Source: Streptomyces sp. PCS3-D2 (lineage in GTDB: Bacteria > Actinomycetota > Actinomycetes > Streptomycetales > Streptomycetaceae). Taken from it: a stretch of DNA of 64,000 nucleotides. Positions 14,405 through 23,980 of the stretch are shown here, one piece after another. Below the pieces are notes generated by a model that was given only the letters and a program-made list of their open reading frames with translations, was not told the DNA's origin and ran no database searches. Numbering within the stretch: position 1 is the first letter of the stretch; each line of letters begins with the position of its first letter. Where the stretch lies: contig NZ_CP097800.1 of NCBI RefSeq assembly GCF_000612545.2, forward strand, positions 1,612,001-1,676,000, given 5' to 3'. The position numbers and the translations under genes are program-made.

Positions 14405-16108
14405 ATGCGCACGCCGACCGCACACCACGGGGCCGCCGCGGCCGCACTGCTGCTCGCCCTGTGCGCGCCCACCGCGGTGGCCGCCCCGGCTCCGCGGCCC
14501 CCGCAGCCCCCGCAGCCCCCGGTGGGTACCCCATCCGCCGGCGCCACCGGATCCGCCGACGCCGAGAGCGCCGGAGCCGCCCTCGTGGCCCGCCGCGCGG
14601 CCCTCGCAGCCGCCTCCCGGCGCGGCGGGGCCTCCGGCCTCGACTTCCGTACCTGCCCCGCCGTCGAGGAACTGCCGTCCCGTGTCCGGTGCGCCACCCT
14701 GCGCGTACCGCTCGACTACGCCCGCCCCGACGGCCCGCAGATCTCCCTGACCGTCAGCCGCGCCGCCGCCACCGGGGCCGGCGGCGCGGCCCGCCAGGGC
14801 GCGCTCGTCCAGAACCCGGGCGGCCCCGGAGCCTCCGGAATGCGCTTCCCACTCGTCGCCGGCCTGCCCGGCTGGGAGCGGATCGCCGCCGCCTACGACC
14901 TCGTCGGCTACGCCCCGCGGGGGGTCGGGCGCTCGGCCCCGCTGTCCTGCACGGACCCGGCGGCCCGCCCCCACGGGCCCGTACAGGAACAGGTCCACCC
15001 CTCCCCCGCGTACAAGGCGGAACGGCTGACGCGGGCCCGCGAGTACGCGCGGGGGTGCGCGCGCCGGGCCGGTGCCGCGCTGCCGTACTACACGACGCTG
15101 AACAACGCCCGTGACCTGCACGTGCTGCGGGCCGCGCTCGGCGAGGAGAAGCTGACCTTCATGGGCGCCTCGTACGGCACCTACCTCGGCGCCGTCTACG
15201 CCACCCAATACCCTCGCCACGTCCGCCGGATGGTCCTCGACTCGGCGGTGGATCCCGATCCGCGCCGCGTCTGGTACCGCAACAACCTCGACCAGGCACG
15301 TGGGTTCGAGGGCCGCTGGCACGACTTCCGCACCTGGGTGGCCCGCCACCACGGCACGTACGGGCTCGGCACCACCCCGGCAGCCGTGCAGGCGGGCTAC
15401 GAGCGGGTCCGTGACGCGGTGTCCCGCACCCCGGCGGGCGGCACCGTCGGAACCGGCGAGCTGCGGGCCGCCTTCCTCCAGGCGGCCTACTACGACGACG
15501 TCTGGCCGGAACGGGCCGCGGCCCTGGCCGCCTTCCTGCGCGGGGATCCCTCACTGCTGGCCGCCCAGGCCACGCCCGACCCGGCGACGGCGGCCGCGGC
15601 CGAGAACGCGACGGCCGTCTACACGGCGGTGCTGTGCAACGACGCCTCCTGGCCGGCGGACTGGGAGACCTGGGACCGCGACAACACCGAGCTGGCGCGA
15701 ACGGCCCCCTTCGAGACCTGGGCCAACGCCTTCCTCAACCTGCCGTGCGCGTCCTGGCCGGTGTCCGGGCCGCGCGCGCCCGTGGCGGTGGGGGCGCAGC
15801 CCGAGCGGCTGCCGCGGACCCTCGTGGTCGCGGCGGAACGGGACGGCGCGACGCCGTACCCGGGCGCGCTGGAACTCCAGCGGCGGCTCGGCGCCGGGGC
15901 GTCACTGGTGACGGAGACGGGGGCCGGTTCCCACGGAGTCGTCGGCGGACGCAACGGCTGTGTGGACCGGCATGTGGAGCGGTATCTGCTGACGGGCGCC
16001 ACCCCGGGGTGGCGCGCCACGTGCGCGCCGCATCCGGAGCCCGCACCGGTGTCGCTGGACGACGGGGCGGCGGGCGCCCGCAGGGCGCTGCTGCCGCCGG
16101 TCGTCTGA
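14405..16108 (+). CDS. Secreted alpha/beta-hydrolase, TAP-like exopeptidase
   Basis: 567 residues from ATG 14405. A Sec signal peptide (A-A-A-L-L-L-A-L, cleavage near A-V-A-A) precedes a Pro/Ala linker. The hydrolase core has the oxyanion stretch N-P-G-G-P-G-A-S, the nucleophile elbow G-A-S-Y-G-T (about 260), an Asp in a V-V-A-A-E-R-D-G strand and a late S-H-G histidine. It ends with the TAP C-terminal domain, including paired Cys. Family members are extracellular tripeptidyl or prolyl aminopeptidases, with a few acting as esterases. It lies about 100 nt after the Cys-tail gene but has its own spacing and is probably separately transcribed. Confidence 0.82.
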   Translation: MRTPTAHHGAAAAALLLALCAPTAVAAPAPRPPQPPQPPVGTPSAGATGSADAESAGAALVARRAALAAASRRGGASGLDFRTCPAVEELPSRVRCATLRVPLDYARPDGPQISLTVSRAAATGAGGAARQGALVQNPGGPGASGMRFPLVAGLPGWERIAAAYDLVGYAPRGVGRSAPLSCTDPAARPHGPVQEQVHPSPAYKAERLTRAREYARGCARRAGAALPYYTTLNNARDLHVLRAALGEEKLTFMGASYGTYLGAVYATQYPRHVRRMVLDSAVDPDPRRVWYRNNLDQARGFEGRWHDFRTWVARHHGTYGLGTTPAAVQAGYERVRDAVSRTPAGGTVGTGELRAAFLQAAYYDDVWPERAAALAAFLRGDPSLLAAQATPDPATAAAAENATAVYTAVLCNDASWPADWETWDRDNTELARTAPFETWANAFLNLPCASWPVSGPRAPVAVGAQPERLPRTLVVAAERDGATPYPGALELQRRLGAGASLVTETGAGSHGVVGGRNGCVDRHVERYLLTGATPGWRATCAPHPEPAPVSLDDGAAGARRALLPPVV

Positions 16109-16221
16109 ACTTCCGGGCGGGGTCTCCGGCTGCGTCGTTTCGGGGGCTGTGCCTCCCGATCCACCGGAGGCACTCACCTGACGGTGTGGTCGTCCTCCGG
16201 TCCGTCCCCCCAGGGGAGGTA

Positions 16222-16935
16222 TCAGGCGAGCCCGGCCACCAGGTCGGCGACGGACTTGCGGCGCCCGGTGTAGAAGGGCACCTCCTCACGGACGTGCATG
16301 CGGGCCTCGGAGGCGCGCAGGTGACGCATGAGGTCGACGATGCGGTACAGCTCGTCCGCCTCGAAGGCGAGCAGCCACTCGTAGTCGCCCAGCGAGAAGG
16401 AGGCGACGGTGTTGGCGCGCACGTCCGGGTAACCGCGGGCCATCTTGCCGTGGTCGGCGAGCATCCGACGGCGGTCCTCGTCGGGCAGCAGGTACCAGTC
16501 GTAGCTGCGGACGAAGGGGTAGACGCTGACGTAGTCGCGGGCGACCTCGTCGGCCAGGAAGGCCGGGATGTGCGACTTGTTGAACTCGGCCGGGCGGTGC
16601 AGGGCCATGTTCGACCACACCGGCTCCATCGCGCGGCCCAGCTTGGTGCGGCGGAACAGGTTGTACGCGCTCTGCAGCTCGTCCGCGGTCTCCGCGTGCC
16701 ACCAGATCATGATGTCGGCGTCGGCACGCAGGCCGGAGACGTCATAGGTGCCGCGGACGGTGATGTCCTTGGCGGCCAGCTGGTCGAACAGCTCCTGGAC
16801 CTCGTCGGCGAAACCGGCGCGGTCCTCCGGCAGGACGTCCTTCAGCTTGAAGACGGACCACAGGGTGTAGCGGATGACCTCGTTGAGGTCCTTCGCCTTC
16901 TTCCCCGCGTTGGGAATCTTCTCTGGTGCAGTCAT
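16222..16935 (-). CDS. hemQ: HemQ coproheme decarboxylase (chlorite-dismutase family)
   Basis: 237 residues, the usual actinobacterial length. It converts coproheme to heme b by two oxidative decarboxylations, the final step of the coproporphyrin-dependent heme route. The conserved [10 protein letters not shown] motif gives the radical Tyr139, and M-L-A-D-H-G supplies the proximal heme ligand His162. It begins 4 nt after the hemY stop, so the two form an operon. The soluble enzyme acts as a pentamer in characterised members. Confidence 0.93.
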   Translation of the reverse strand: MTAPEKIPNAGKKAKDLNEVIRYTLWSVFKLKDVLPEDRAGFADEVQELFDQLAAKDITVRGTYDVSGLRADADIMIWWHAETADELQSAYNLFRRTKLGRAMEPVWSNMALHRPAEFNKSHIPAFLADEVARDYVSVYPFVRSYDWYLLPDEDRRRMLADHGKMARGYPDVRANTVASFSLGDYEWLLAFEADELYRIVDLMRHLRASEARMHVREEVPFYTGRRKSVADLVAGLA

Positions 16936-16939
16936 GTGT

Positions 16940-18445
16940 CTATTGTCCCGTGCGCTGATCAGTGGTCGGAGCCAGGGGTGCCGTACGCGCAGCGAGCGCG
17001 GCGATCACCGTGTCCGCCGCCCGGCCGGCGCTCGCGATGCAGGCGGGGATGCCCACACCGTCGTAGAGCGCGCCGCACACCGCGAGGCCGGGCAGGGCCT
17101 CGACGGCGCCGCGGATCCGGGCGACCCGTCCGAGGTGGCCGACCGGATACTGGGGCAGTCCGCCGTCCCAGCGGGTGACCGTGGAGGCGACCGGGCGGGC
17201 CGTCAGGCCCACGGCCTCGCCGAGGTCGGTGAGGGACACCTCGACGAGTTCGCCGTCCTCGCGGTCGAGGTCGCGCTCGTCGGCGTACCGGCCGACGGAG
17301 GTGCGCAGGAGGAAGAGGTCGGTGTCCCGGCCGGCCCAGGCCCATTTGTTGCTGGAGAAGGTGGACGCCTTGATGGTCCGGCCGTCGACGGGCGGTACGA
17401 GGAATCCGCTGGCGCCGCCGCCGGTGACGGCCGACGGCAGGTCACCGCGCCGGAAGGCCATGGTGACCAGCGCCATGGAGGCGTATTCGACCTGGTCCAG
17501 CTCGGCCGCGGCGGCCGGCGCGAGGGCGTCGAGCAGCCGGGCGGCGGGCCCGGCCGGGACGGCCAGGACGACGCCGTCGGCGTCGACGGTCTCCCCGGCG
17601 GCCACGACCCGCCATCCGTCGGTCGTACGGAGGACCTCGCGCACGGGGGCGCCGGTGACGATGCGCGCACCGGCCCGGCGGCAGGCGTCGGCCACCGCGA
17701 GCGGGAGGCGTCCGATGCCTCCGTCGATGCCGGCGAAGACCGGGCCGGCCTGCTGGGGGCCGCTCTGCGTCGCGCGCTGCAGTTCCCGCACACCGTCGCC
17801 CAGCAGGGCGTGCCTGCGGGCGGCCTCGAAGAGCTGGGGCACGGCGGCCCGCATGGAGATGCGGTAGGCGTCGCCCGCGTAGACCCCGCCGAGCAGCGGT
17901 TCCACCAGCCGGTCGACCACCTCGCGGCCGAGGCGGGCCGCCACATACGCGCCGACGGCGACGTCCTCGCCGATCTCGGTGGGCGGCAGGGTCCGCTCGG
18001 CCTCGATGCGGGCGAGGCCCTCGGCGGAGAGGACCCCGGAGGCGGCGAGCGGCCCGAGGTCGCCGGGGACGCCCATGACGTGGCCGCGCGGCATGGGCCG
18101 CAGCGCGCCGCGGGTCCACAGGTGGGCGGTGGCGGTGGCGGGCGGCTGCACGGCGTCGGCGAGGCCCACGGCCTCGGCGAGGGCGACCGCCTCGGGGCGG
18201 CGGGCGAGCACGGACTCGGCGCCGAGGTCCACGCGGGCTCCGGCGAGTTCACCGGAGTACAGCTTTCCGCCGAGCCTCGCTCCCGCTTCCAGGAGCGTGA
18301 CGCGGGCGCCTTCGGCGAGCAGCCGGTGGGCCGCCGCGAGGCCCGCGATGCCGCCGCCGATGACGACGACGTGGCTCGGGGAGCCGTCCGGCCGGGTGGG
18401 GCCCGCCGATCGATCCGTACGCATGTCCGCTTCGTGCATGGACAC
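16940..18445 (-). CDS. hemY: Coproporphyrinogen/protoporphyrinogen III oxidase
   Basis: 501 residues from GTG 18445; ATG 18439 is an alternative two codons in. The N-terminal FAD-binding motif [14 protein letters not shown] and the following E-A-G-A-R-L-G-G-K belong to the amine-oxidase-like HemY/CgoX family. The C-terminal [12 protein letters not shown] closes the FAD site. Because it sits with hemQ, its likely substrate is coproporphyrinogen III, oxidised with O2 to coproporphyrin III. It is divergent from the DUF4349 lipoprotein gene. Confidence 0.92.
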   Translation of the reverse strand: MSMHEADMRTDRSAGPTRPDGSPSHVVVIGGGIAGLAAAHRLLAEGARVTLLEAGARLGGKLYSGELAGARVDLGAESVLARRPEAVALAEAVGLADAVQPPATATAHLWTRGALRPMPRGHVMGVPGDLGPLAASGVLSAEGLARIEAERTLPPTEIGEDVAVGAYVAARLGREVVDRLVEPLLGGVYAGDAYRISMRAAVPQLFEAARRHALLGDGVRELQRATQSGPQQAGPVFAGIDGGIGRLPLAVADACRRAGARIVTGAPVREVLRTTDGWRVVAAGETVDADGVVLAVPAGPAARLLDALAPAAAAELDQVEYASMALVTMAFRRGDLPSAVTGGGASGFLVPPVDGRTIKASTFSSNKWAWAGRDTDLFLLRTSVGRYADERDLDREDGELVEVSLTDLGEAVGLTARPVASTVTRWDGGLPQYPVGHLGRVARIRGAVEALPGLAVCGALYDGVGIPACIASAGRAADTVIAALAARTAPLAPTTDQRTGQ

Positions 18446-18578
18446 ATCGTCTCAGACCGATCACCGAGGCCGGACCGTGACCTCATCGGGACCGGCCCGG
18501 AACCGCGTGTGCGAAACCCGCGGCGGGACCCTGTACGTCGAAACGGCAACACCAGCCGATCATCGGGGGTTCAAGGCG

Positions 18579-19637
18579 ATGCGCAGCATCAGCAGACACC
18601 GTTCCGCGGCGGCCCTGGCCGCCCTCTGTCTCACCGGGGCGCTCGCGCTCACCGGCTGTGGCGCGGGCGGCGGGGGCTCGGCGAGCGACAAGGCGGCCGT
18701 CGCGCCGCAGGATGCGGACGGGAAGGCCCGGGAGGGGGCGGCGGGCGCCGCGGCCGCGCCGGCCCCGGCCGGGTCGGCGGGGGCCGCGGGGGCGGCGGAG
18801 TCGGCCGGCAGGAACGACGGGGCGTCGGTCGCGGTCCGCCCGAACGTCATCCGTACGGCGACGCTCGGCATCGAGACGACCGACGTCCAGCGGGCCCTGG
18901 CGGCGGCCCGCACCGCGGCCGAGGGTGCGGGCGGCTACGTCGGTAACGAGTCGACCAAGCGCGGCGAGGACGGCCGGATGACCTCGACGGTGACCCTGCG
19001 GGTGCCCGCCGAGCGCTACGACGCCGTGCTCGGTGCGATGGAGGGCAGCGGGAAGCTGCTGCGCCGCAAGGTCGACGCGCAGGACGTCACCGAGAAGGTC
19101 GCCGACATCGACAGTCGTGTCTCCTCGCAGCGGGCGAGCGTGGCGCGGGTGCAGGAGATGATGGGCAAGGCCTCGGCGCTGAGCGAGGTGGTGATGCTGG
19201 AGGGCGAGCTGAGCCGGCGCCAGTCCGATCTGGAGTCGCTGCTGGCGCAGCAGACGGCGCTGAAGGACCGGACCTCGATGGGCACGATCACCCTGGAGGT
19301 CTCCGAGCCGTCCCCCGCGAAGGCGGTGGAGGAGCAGGAGCCCACCTTCCTCGGCGCGCTGAACGGCGGCTGGGAGGTCTTCACGAAGATCCTGCGTTAC
19401 CTCGTGGTGGCGCTGGGGGCGCTGCTGCCGTTCCTGCTGACGGCTGCGGTGGCGGCACTGGTGGTCCGGGTCCGCCGGCGGTGGCGGCCCGGGCGTCCGG
19501 GGACGGGCCCGGCCCCGGAGCAGACGCCGGCCCCGGAGCAGACGCCGGCCCAGGAGCGAATGCCGGTCCCGGCCGCCCGGACGGCACCGCCGGCAGAAGG
19601 CCCGGCCGTGGACAGCGGGGCGGACGTGCGGGACTGA
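18579..19637 (+). CDS. DUF4349 lipoprotein
   Basis: 352 residues. The signal peptide ends in lipobox A-L-T-G-C (Cys27), then an Ala/Gly/Pro linker. The DUF4349 domain (about 85-270) starts R-T-A-T-L-G-I-E-T and includes A-D-I-D-S-R-V-S-S-Q and long coiled-coil helices (S-R-R-Q-S-D-L-E-S-L-L-A-Q). A single membrane helix (about 272-298, L-V-V-A-L-G-A-L-L-P-F-L-L) is followed by a basic stop-transfer and a Pro/Glu tail with a repeated P-A-P-E-Q-T. It is therefore anchored at both ends. Function is unknown; such proteins are thought to sense or stabilise the envelope. Confidence 0.85.
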   Translation: MRSISRHRSAAALAALCLTGALALTGCGAGGGGSASDKAAVAPQDADGKAREGAAGAAAAPAPAGSAGAAGAAESAGRNDGASVAVRPNVIRTATLGIETTDVQRALAAARTAAEGAGGYVGNESTKRGEDGRMTSTVTLRVPAERYDAVLGAMEGSGKLLRRKVDAQDVTEKVADIDSRVSSQRASVARVQEMMGKASALSEVVMLEGELSRRQSDLESLLAQQTALKDRTSMGTITLEVSEPSPAKAVEEQEPTFLGALNGGWEVFTKILRYLVVALGALLPFLLTAAVAALVVRVRRRWRPGRPGTGPAPEQTPAPEQTPAQERMPVPAARTAPPAEGPAVDSGADVRD

Positions 19638-19697
19638 ACGCACCGTCCCCCGTAGCGTGTTCACCAATTGACGGCGGTGAAGGGGCGGTACGGGCAG

Positions 19698-21080
19698 ATG
19701 GTGACGGAACGACTGGTGGTGGTCGGGGGCGACGCGGCGGGGATGTCCGCCGCGTCGCAGGCCCGCAGGCTCAAGGGCGCCGGGGAACTGGAGATCGTCG
19801 CCTTCGAGCGCGGCCGCTTCACCTCCTACTCGGCGTGCGGCATCCCGTACTGGGTCGGCGGGCTGGTCGCCGAGCGCGACGACCTGATCGCCCGTACCCC
19901 CGAGGAACACCGGGCCCGGGCCATCGACCTGCGCACCCGCACGGAGGTGGTGGAGCTCGACCCGGCCGGCTCCCGGGTCCGCGCCCGCGATCTGGACAGC
20001 GGGTTCGAATCGTGGATGCACTACGACAAGCTGGTGCTGGCCACGGGCGCCCGGCCGGTGCGCCCGCGCCTGCCCGGCTTCGGCGCGCAGGGGGTGCACG
20101 GCATCCAGACCCTGGACGACGGCCGCAGGCTGATGGACTCCCTGGAACGCGCACGGGGCCGGCGGGCGGTCGTGGTCGGCGCCGGCTACATCGGCGTGGA
20201 GATGGCCGAAGCCCTGAAGCTGCGGGGCTACGAGGTGACGGTCCTGCACCGGGGGGAGCAGCCGATGGCCACGCTGGATCCGGACATGGGCGGCCTGGTC
20301 CACACCGCGATGAACCTCATGGGGATCCGCACGGTGGCGCGCACCGAGGTCACCGGGGTCCTGACCGACGAGGCGGGCCGGGCCCGCGCGGTCGCCACGG
20401 CGGCCGGCGAGGAGTACCCGGCGGACGTGGTCGTGCTGGGCATCGGCGTGGAGCCGCGGACCGCGCTGGCCCGCGCCGCCGGCCTCCCGCTCGGATCCTC
20501 GGGCGGGATCCTCACGGACCTGTCGATGCGCGTCCGGGGGCACGGGAACGTCTGGGCGGGCGGCGACTGCGTGGAGGTCCTCGACCTGGTCGCGGGCCGC
20601 ACCCGGCACGTCCCGCTCGGCACTCACGCCAACAAGCACGGCCAGGTCATCGGCTCCGGCGTGGGCGGCGGCTACGCGACCTTCCCGGGGGTGGTCGGCA
20701 CGGCGGTCAGCAAGGTGTGCGATCTGGAGATCGCCCGTACCGGGCTGCGCGAACGGGACGCGCTGGAGGCGGGCCTGCGCTTCGTCACGGCCACCGTCAC
20801 CTCCACCAACACCGCGGGCTACTACCCGCAGGCGGCGGAGATGACGGTGAAGATGCTGGCGGAACGCCGGACGGGGCGTCTGCTGGGCGTGCAGATCGTC
20901 GGCGGCGCCGGCGCCGCGAAGCGGGTGGACGTCGCGGCGGTGGCGCTCACCGCGGGCATGACGGTGGACCAGATGGTCTCGCTCGACCTCGGCTACGCGC
21001 CGCCGTTCTCCCCAGTCTGGGACCCGGTCCTGGTGGCGGCCCGCAAGGCCGTCTCCGCGGTCCGCGCGGCGGGGGTCTGA
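19698..21080 (+). CDS. FAD/NAD(P) oxidoreductase, CoA-disulfide-reductase-like
   Basis: 460 residues from ATG 19698. The N-terminal FAD motif is V-V-V-G-G-D-A-A-G-M-S-A-A-S. The redox Cys47 lies in S-Y-S-A-C-G-I-P-Y-W, the single-cysteine active site of CoA-disulfide reductases and NADH oxidases/peroxidases. A second Rossmann motif, V-V-V-G-A-G-Y-I-G-V-E-M-A-E (about 155), binds NAD(P)H. The C-terminal interface domain contains the paired Tyr region G-Y-A-P-P-F-S-P. Because Streptomyces use mycothiol, CoA-disulfide reduction is less certain; NADH oxidase or persulfide reductase are alternatives. It is convergent with hemE. Confidence 0.85.
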   Translation: MVTERLVVVGGDAAGMSAASQARRLKGAGELEIVAFERGRFTSYSACGIPYWVGGLVAERDDLIARTPEEHRARAIDLRTRTEVVELDPAGSRVRARDLDSGFESWMHYDKLVLATGARPVRPRLPGFGAQGVHGIQTLDDGRRLMDSLERARGRRAVVVGAGYIGVEMAEALKLRGYEVTVLHRGEQPMATLDPDMGGLVHTAMNLMGIRTVARTEVTGVLTDEAGRARAVATAAGEEYPADVVVLGIGVEPRTALARAAGLPLGSSGGILTDLSMRVRGHGNVWAGGDCVEVLDLVAGRTRHVPLGTHANKHGQVIGSGVGGGYATFPGVVGTAVSKVCDLEIARTGLRERDALEAGLRFVTATVTSTNTAGYYPQAAEMTVKMLAERRTGRLLGVQIVGGAGAAKRVDVAAVALTAGMTVDQMVSLDLGYAPPFSPVWDPVLVAARKAVSAVRAAGV

Positions 21081-21117
21081 CCGGCGCGGTAGCGCACCCG
21101 CTCGGGTACGGCTGGGC

Positions 21118-22182
21118 TCAGCGGGCCGTCTTGGTGTGGACGTAGTCCACCAGGCGGGTCAGCGCCTCGGGGTCGGTCGTCGGCAGGACTCCGTGGCCGA
21201 GGTTGAAGACGTGGCCCTCCAGGCCGGCGGCCGCGGCGAGGACCTCGTCCGTCTTGGCTTCGACCGCTTCCGTGGTGGAGAAGAGCACGGCCGGGTCCAG
21301 GTTGCCCTGGAGGGCCTTGCCCGGACCGACCCGGCGGGCCGCCTCGTCGAGCGCGACCCGGTAGTCGACGCCCACGACGTCCGCGCCGGCCTCGCCCATC
21401 AGGCCGAGCAGCTCGCCCGTGCCCACGCCGAAGTGGATCCGCGGGACACCGTAGGAGGCCACGGACTGCAGGACCTTCGCCGAGGCGGGCATGACGGAGC
21501 GGCGGTAGTCCGCCGGGGCGAGGGCGCCCACCCAGGAGTCGAAGAGCTGCACGGCGGAGGCGCCGGCTTCGATCTGGACCTTCAGGAAGGCGGAGGTGAT
21601 CTCCGCGAGGCGGTCGAGCAGGTCGGCCCAGAGCTGCGGGTCCCCGTACATGAGGGCCTTGGTGTGCTCGTGGTTCTTCGAGGGACCGCCCTCCACCAGG
21701 TAGCTCGCGAGGGTGAAGGGCGCGCCCGCGAAACCGATCAACGGCGTGGAGCCCAGTTCACTCGTGAGCATGCCGATCGCCTCGGTGACGTACGAGACGT
21801 CCTCAGGAGTGAGGTCGCGCAGCTGTGCGAGGTCCTCACGGCGGCGGATCGGCTGGGCGACGACGGGGCCGACGCCCGGCTTGATGTCCAGGTCGACGCC
21901 GATGGCCTTGAGCGGGACCACGATGTCGGAGAAGAAGATCGCCGCGTCGACGTGGTGGCGCCGCACGGGCTGCATGGTGATTTCGGTGACCAGGTCGGGC
22001 CGCATGCAGGACTCGAGCATCGCGGTGCCCTCGCGGACCTTGCGGTACTCGGGGAGGGAGCGCCCGGCCTGCCGCATGAACCACACCGGCGTGTGCGGCA
22101 CCGGCTCCCGCCGGCACGCCTTCAGGAAGGCGGAATCGTACGTCTGGCTCGGCTGGCCCTGGGGGCGGTCGTTGGCGCTCAC
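21118..22182 (-). CDS. hemE: Uroporphyrinogen decarboxylase
   Basis: 354 residues from GTG 22182 (V-S-A-N-D-R), matching the standard HemE length; longer in-frame readings upstream would be atypical. Signatures are [15 protein letters not shown] (substrate-binding Arg pair), F-S-D-I-V-V-P and G-F-A-G-A-P-F-T. It removes four carboxyl groups from uroporphyrinogen III to give coproporphyrinogen III, the substrate for HemY and HemQ encoded 3 kb away. There is no clear ribosome site before the GTG, so the message may be leaderless. Divergent from the DUF3000 gene. Confidence 0.95.
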   Translation of the reverse strand: MSANDRPQGQPSQTYDSAFLKACRREPVPHTPVWFMRQAGRSLPEYRKVREGTAMLESCMRPDLVTEITMQPVRRHHVDAAIFFSDIVVPLKAIGVDLDIKPGVGPVVAQPIRRREDLAQLRDLTPEDVSYVTEAIGMLTSELGSTPLIGFAGAPFTLASYLVEGGPSKNHEHTKALMYGDPQLWADLLDRLAEITSAFLKVQIEAGASAVQLFDSWVGALAPADYRRSVMPASAKVLQSVASYGVPRIHFGVGTGELLGLMGEAGADVVGVDYRVALDEAARRVGPGKALQGNLDPAVLFSTTEAVEAKTDEVLAAAAGLEGHVFNLGHGVLPTTDPEALTRLVDYVHTKTAR

Positions 22183-22273
22183 GACCCAAATCTTCGCACG
22201 TATGAAGAAGTGCCCGTCGCGGCACGGGTGTCCCTGCGCCGTACGGCTGCACATACCGCCTAGTCTTCCCCGC

Positions 22274-22930
22274 ATGGCTGCGGCTCAGGGACGATTTTCA
22301 GATGGCGCCGACGGTACGGACAGTGCGAAGGAGAGCTCGGTCCCACTCCCGTTCCGGCGGGCGGTCGAAGGCTTGAAGAAGGCCCGGCTGCGCCCGGGGG
22401 TCGAGATCGATCCGGCGAAGCCGCCCCAGCGGCTGGCCCCGTACGCGTACGCGCTGGAGGCCGCGGTGGTGGACGGGGAGGACGACCTGGCCGACGGCCG
22501 GCTCATCCTGCTCCACGATCCGGCCGGGCACGACGCCTGGCACGGGACCTTCCGGCTGGTGACGCTCGTGCGGGCGGAGCTGGAGCCGGAGATGGCCGCG
22601 GACCCGCTGCTGCCGGAGGTGTGCTGGTCGTGGCTGACGGGGGCCATGGAGGCGCGCGGGCTGGCCTACGGGGAGGCGAGCGGCACGGTGACCATGGCGA
22701 GCTCGCACTACTTCGGCGGGCTCGCCGAGCGGCGGCCCGCGACGCAGATCGAGATCAGAGCGTCCTGGACGCCGCGCGAGGGCGTGGGCGGGGTGCCGGA
22801 CACCCCGGCGCACCTGTCGGCGTGGTGCGAACTGATCTGCCAGATCGCGGGGCTGCCGCCGGTGGGCCCGACGGACACGGCGACGGGCGTGGTCTCCCTG
22901 CCACAGCGCCGCGGTCCGCACCACCCGTAG
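22274..22930 (+). CDS. DUF3000 domain protein
   Basis: 218 residues from ATG 22274. It contains the DUF3000 core: [43 protein letters not shown] and A-S-S-H-Y-F-G-G. This actinobacterial family is routinely found beside hemE and RNase D genes but has no assigned function. No signal peptide, membrane helix or catalytic motif is seen. It is soluble, and the conserved Trp-rich centre suggests a binding role. Confidence 0.88.
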   Translation: MAAAQGRFSDGADGTDSAKESSVPLPFRRAVEGLKKARLRPGVEIDPAKPPQRLAPYAYALEAAVVDGEDDLADGRLILLHDPAGHDAWHGTFRLVTLVRAELEPEMAADPLLPEVCWSWLTGAMEARGLAYGEASGTVTMASSHYFGGLAERRPATQIEIRASWTPREGVGGVPDTPAHLSAWCELICQIAGLPPVGPTDTATGVVSLPQRRGPHHP

Positions 22931-23193
22931 ACACGGGGCCGTCCGGCCCCACGGGGCGGGGAGCGCCCGACCGCGGTCCGCGGCGGAGTGCCGGAACGCG
23001 GCCTCCGTTGTGGGCTTCTGATCACCCGATGATCGATCGTGCGTCTGAATTGCCCGAATTGTTACTCACCAAATCGTGATCATTCCCTAAAGCCGGGCGG
23101 GTGACGTGCCGAAGGAGTCAGTGACCATCCGCACGGTTCGCACCGGCTTCCTTCCCCGAGCCGGCCGTCCCGCCACTCCCCCAGGAGGCCTAG

Positions 23194-23856
23194 GTGTCCG
23201 TTCTTCTCGAGCAGCCCGCAAGCCTGGTCGCCTACCGCCCGAACAAGCCGACGGCCATGGTCGTCGTGGCCGACCCGCGCGTCCGTTCCACCGTGACCCG
23301 CCATCTGTGGGCCCTCGGAGTCCGTGACGTGATCGAGGCGTCGTCCATCGCGGAGGCCCGCCCCCGCGTCGGAAGCCCGCGCGACATCTGCGTGGCCGAC
23401 GTACACCTGCCCGACGGTTCCGGTCTCACGCTGCTCTCCGAGACCCGTGCCGCAGGCTGGCCGAACGGCCTGGCCCTGTCCGCCGCCGACGACATCGGCG
23501 CCGTGCGCAACGCCCTCGCGGGCGGCGTGAAGGGCTACGTCGTCACCGGTACGCGCACCAACATCGGGCTCCCCACCCGGCCCGGCGCCGCCCCCATCGG
23601 CGCTGCCGCCGCCCGCATGCACCGCCGCCCCCCGGGCGCCCCGAGCCACCCGGGCGGTTACCGGGAGCTCTCCGGCCGCGAGGTCGAGGTCCTGCGCCTC
23701 GTCGCCGAGGGCCAGTCCAACAAGGCCATCGGCGTCTCGATGGGCCTGTCCGCCCTGACCGTCAAGTCCCACCTCGCCCGCATCGCCCGCAAGCTGGGCA
23801 CCGGAGACCGCGCGGGAATGGTCGCCGTGGCCCTGCGGACCGGGATCATCCACTGA
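23194..23856 (+). CDS. LuxR-type response regulator
   Basis: 220 residues from GTG 23194 with AGGAGG upstream. Residues 20-115 form a receiver-like domain with an Asp in V-A-D-V-H-L-P-D-G (about 70), but the terminal Lys region is followed by an unusual Gly/Pro/Ala linker. The C-terminal LuxR helix-turn-helix runs from L-S-G-R-E-V-E-V-L-R-L-V-A-E-G-Q-S-N-K-A-I to V-K-S-H-L-A-R-I-A-R-K-L-G. No sensor kinase is adjacent. It is an orphan regulator conserved in this neighbourhood in Streptomyces, as far as I recall. A 5' region of about 260 nt contains several TGATCA-like repeats (23015-23080). Confidence 0.87.
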   Translation: MSVLLEQPASLVAYRPNKPTAMVVVADPRVRSTVTRHLWALGVRDVIEASSIAEARPRVGSPRDICVADVHLPDGSGLTLLSETRAAGWPNGLALSAADDIGAVRNALAGGVKGYVVTGTRTNIGLPTRPGAAPIGAAAARMHRRPPGAPSHPGGYRELSGREVEVLRLVAEGQSNKAIGVSMGLSALTVKSHLARIARKLGTGDRAGMVAVALRTGIIH

Positions 23857-23980
23857 GCACGGGCCGGAGCGCCCGGATAGACGTCCGGGATACCCCCGGA
23901 AAACACCCCGCATACTGATCGCGCCCGTCGACGGAACGTTCCGGCGACGGGCGCGTCGTATACACGGATACCCTTGACCG

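Noticed and set aside
23106-23327. Upstream ORF overlapping the LuxR-type gene
   Set aside because: It enters the regulator out of frame with an Arg/Pro-rich product; its GTG has a poorly spaced ribosome site.
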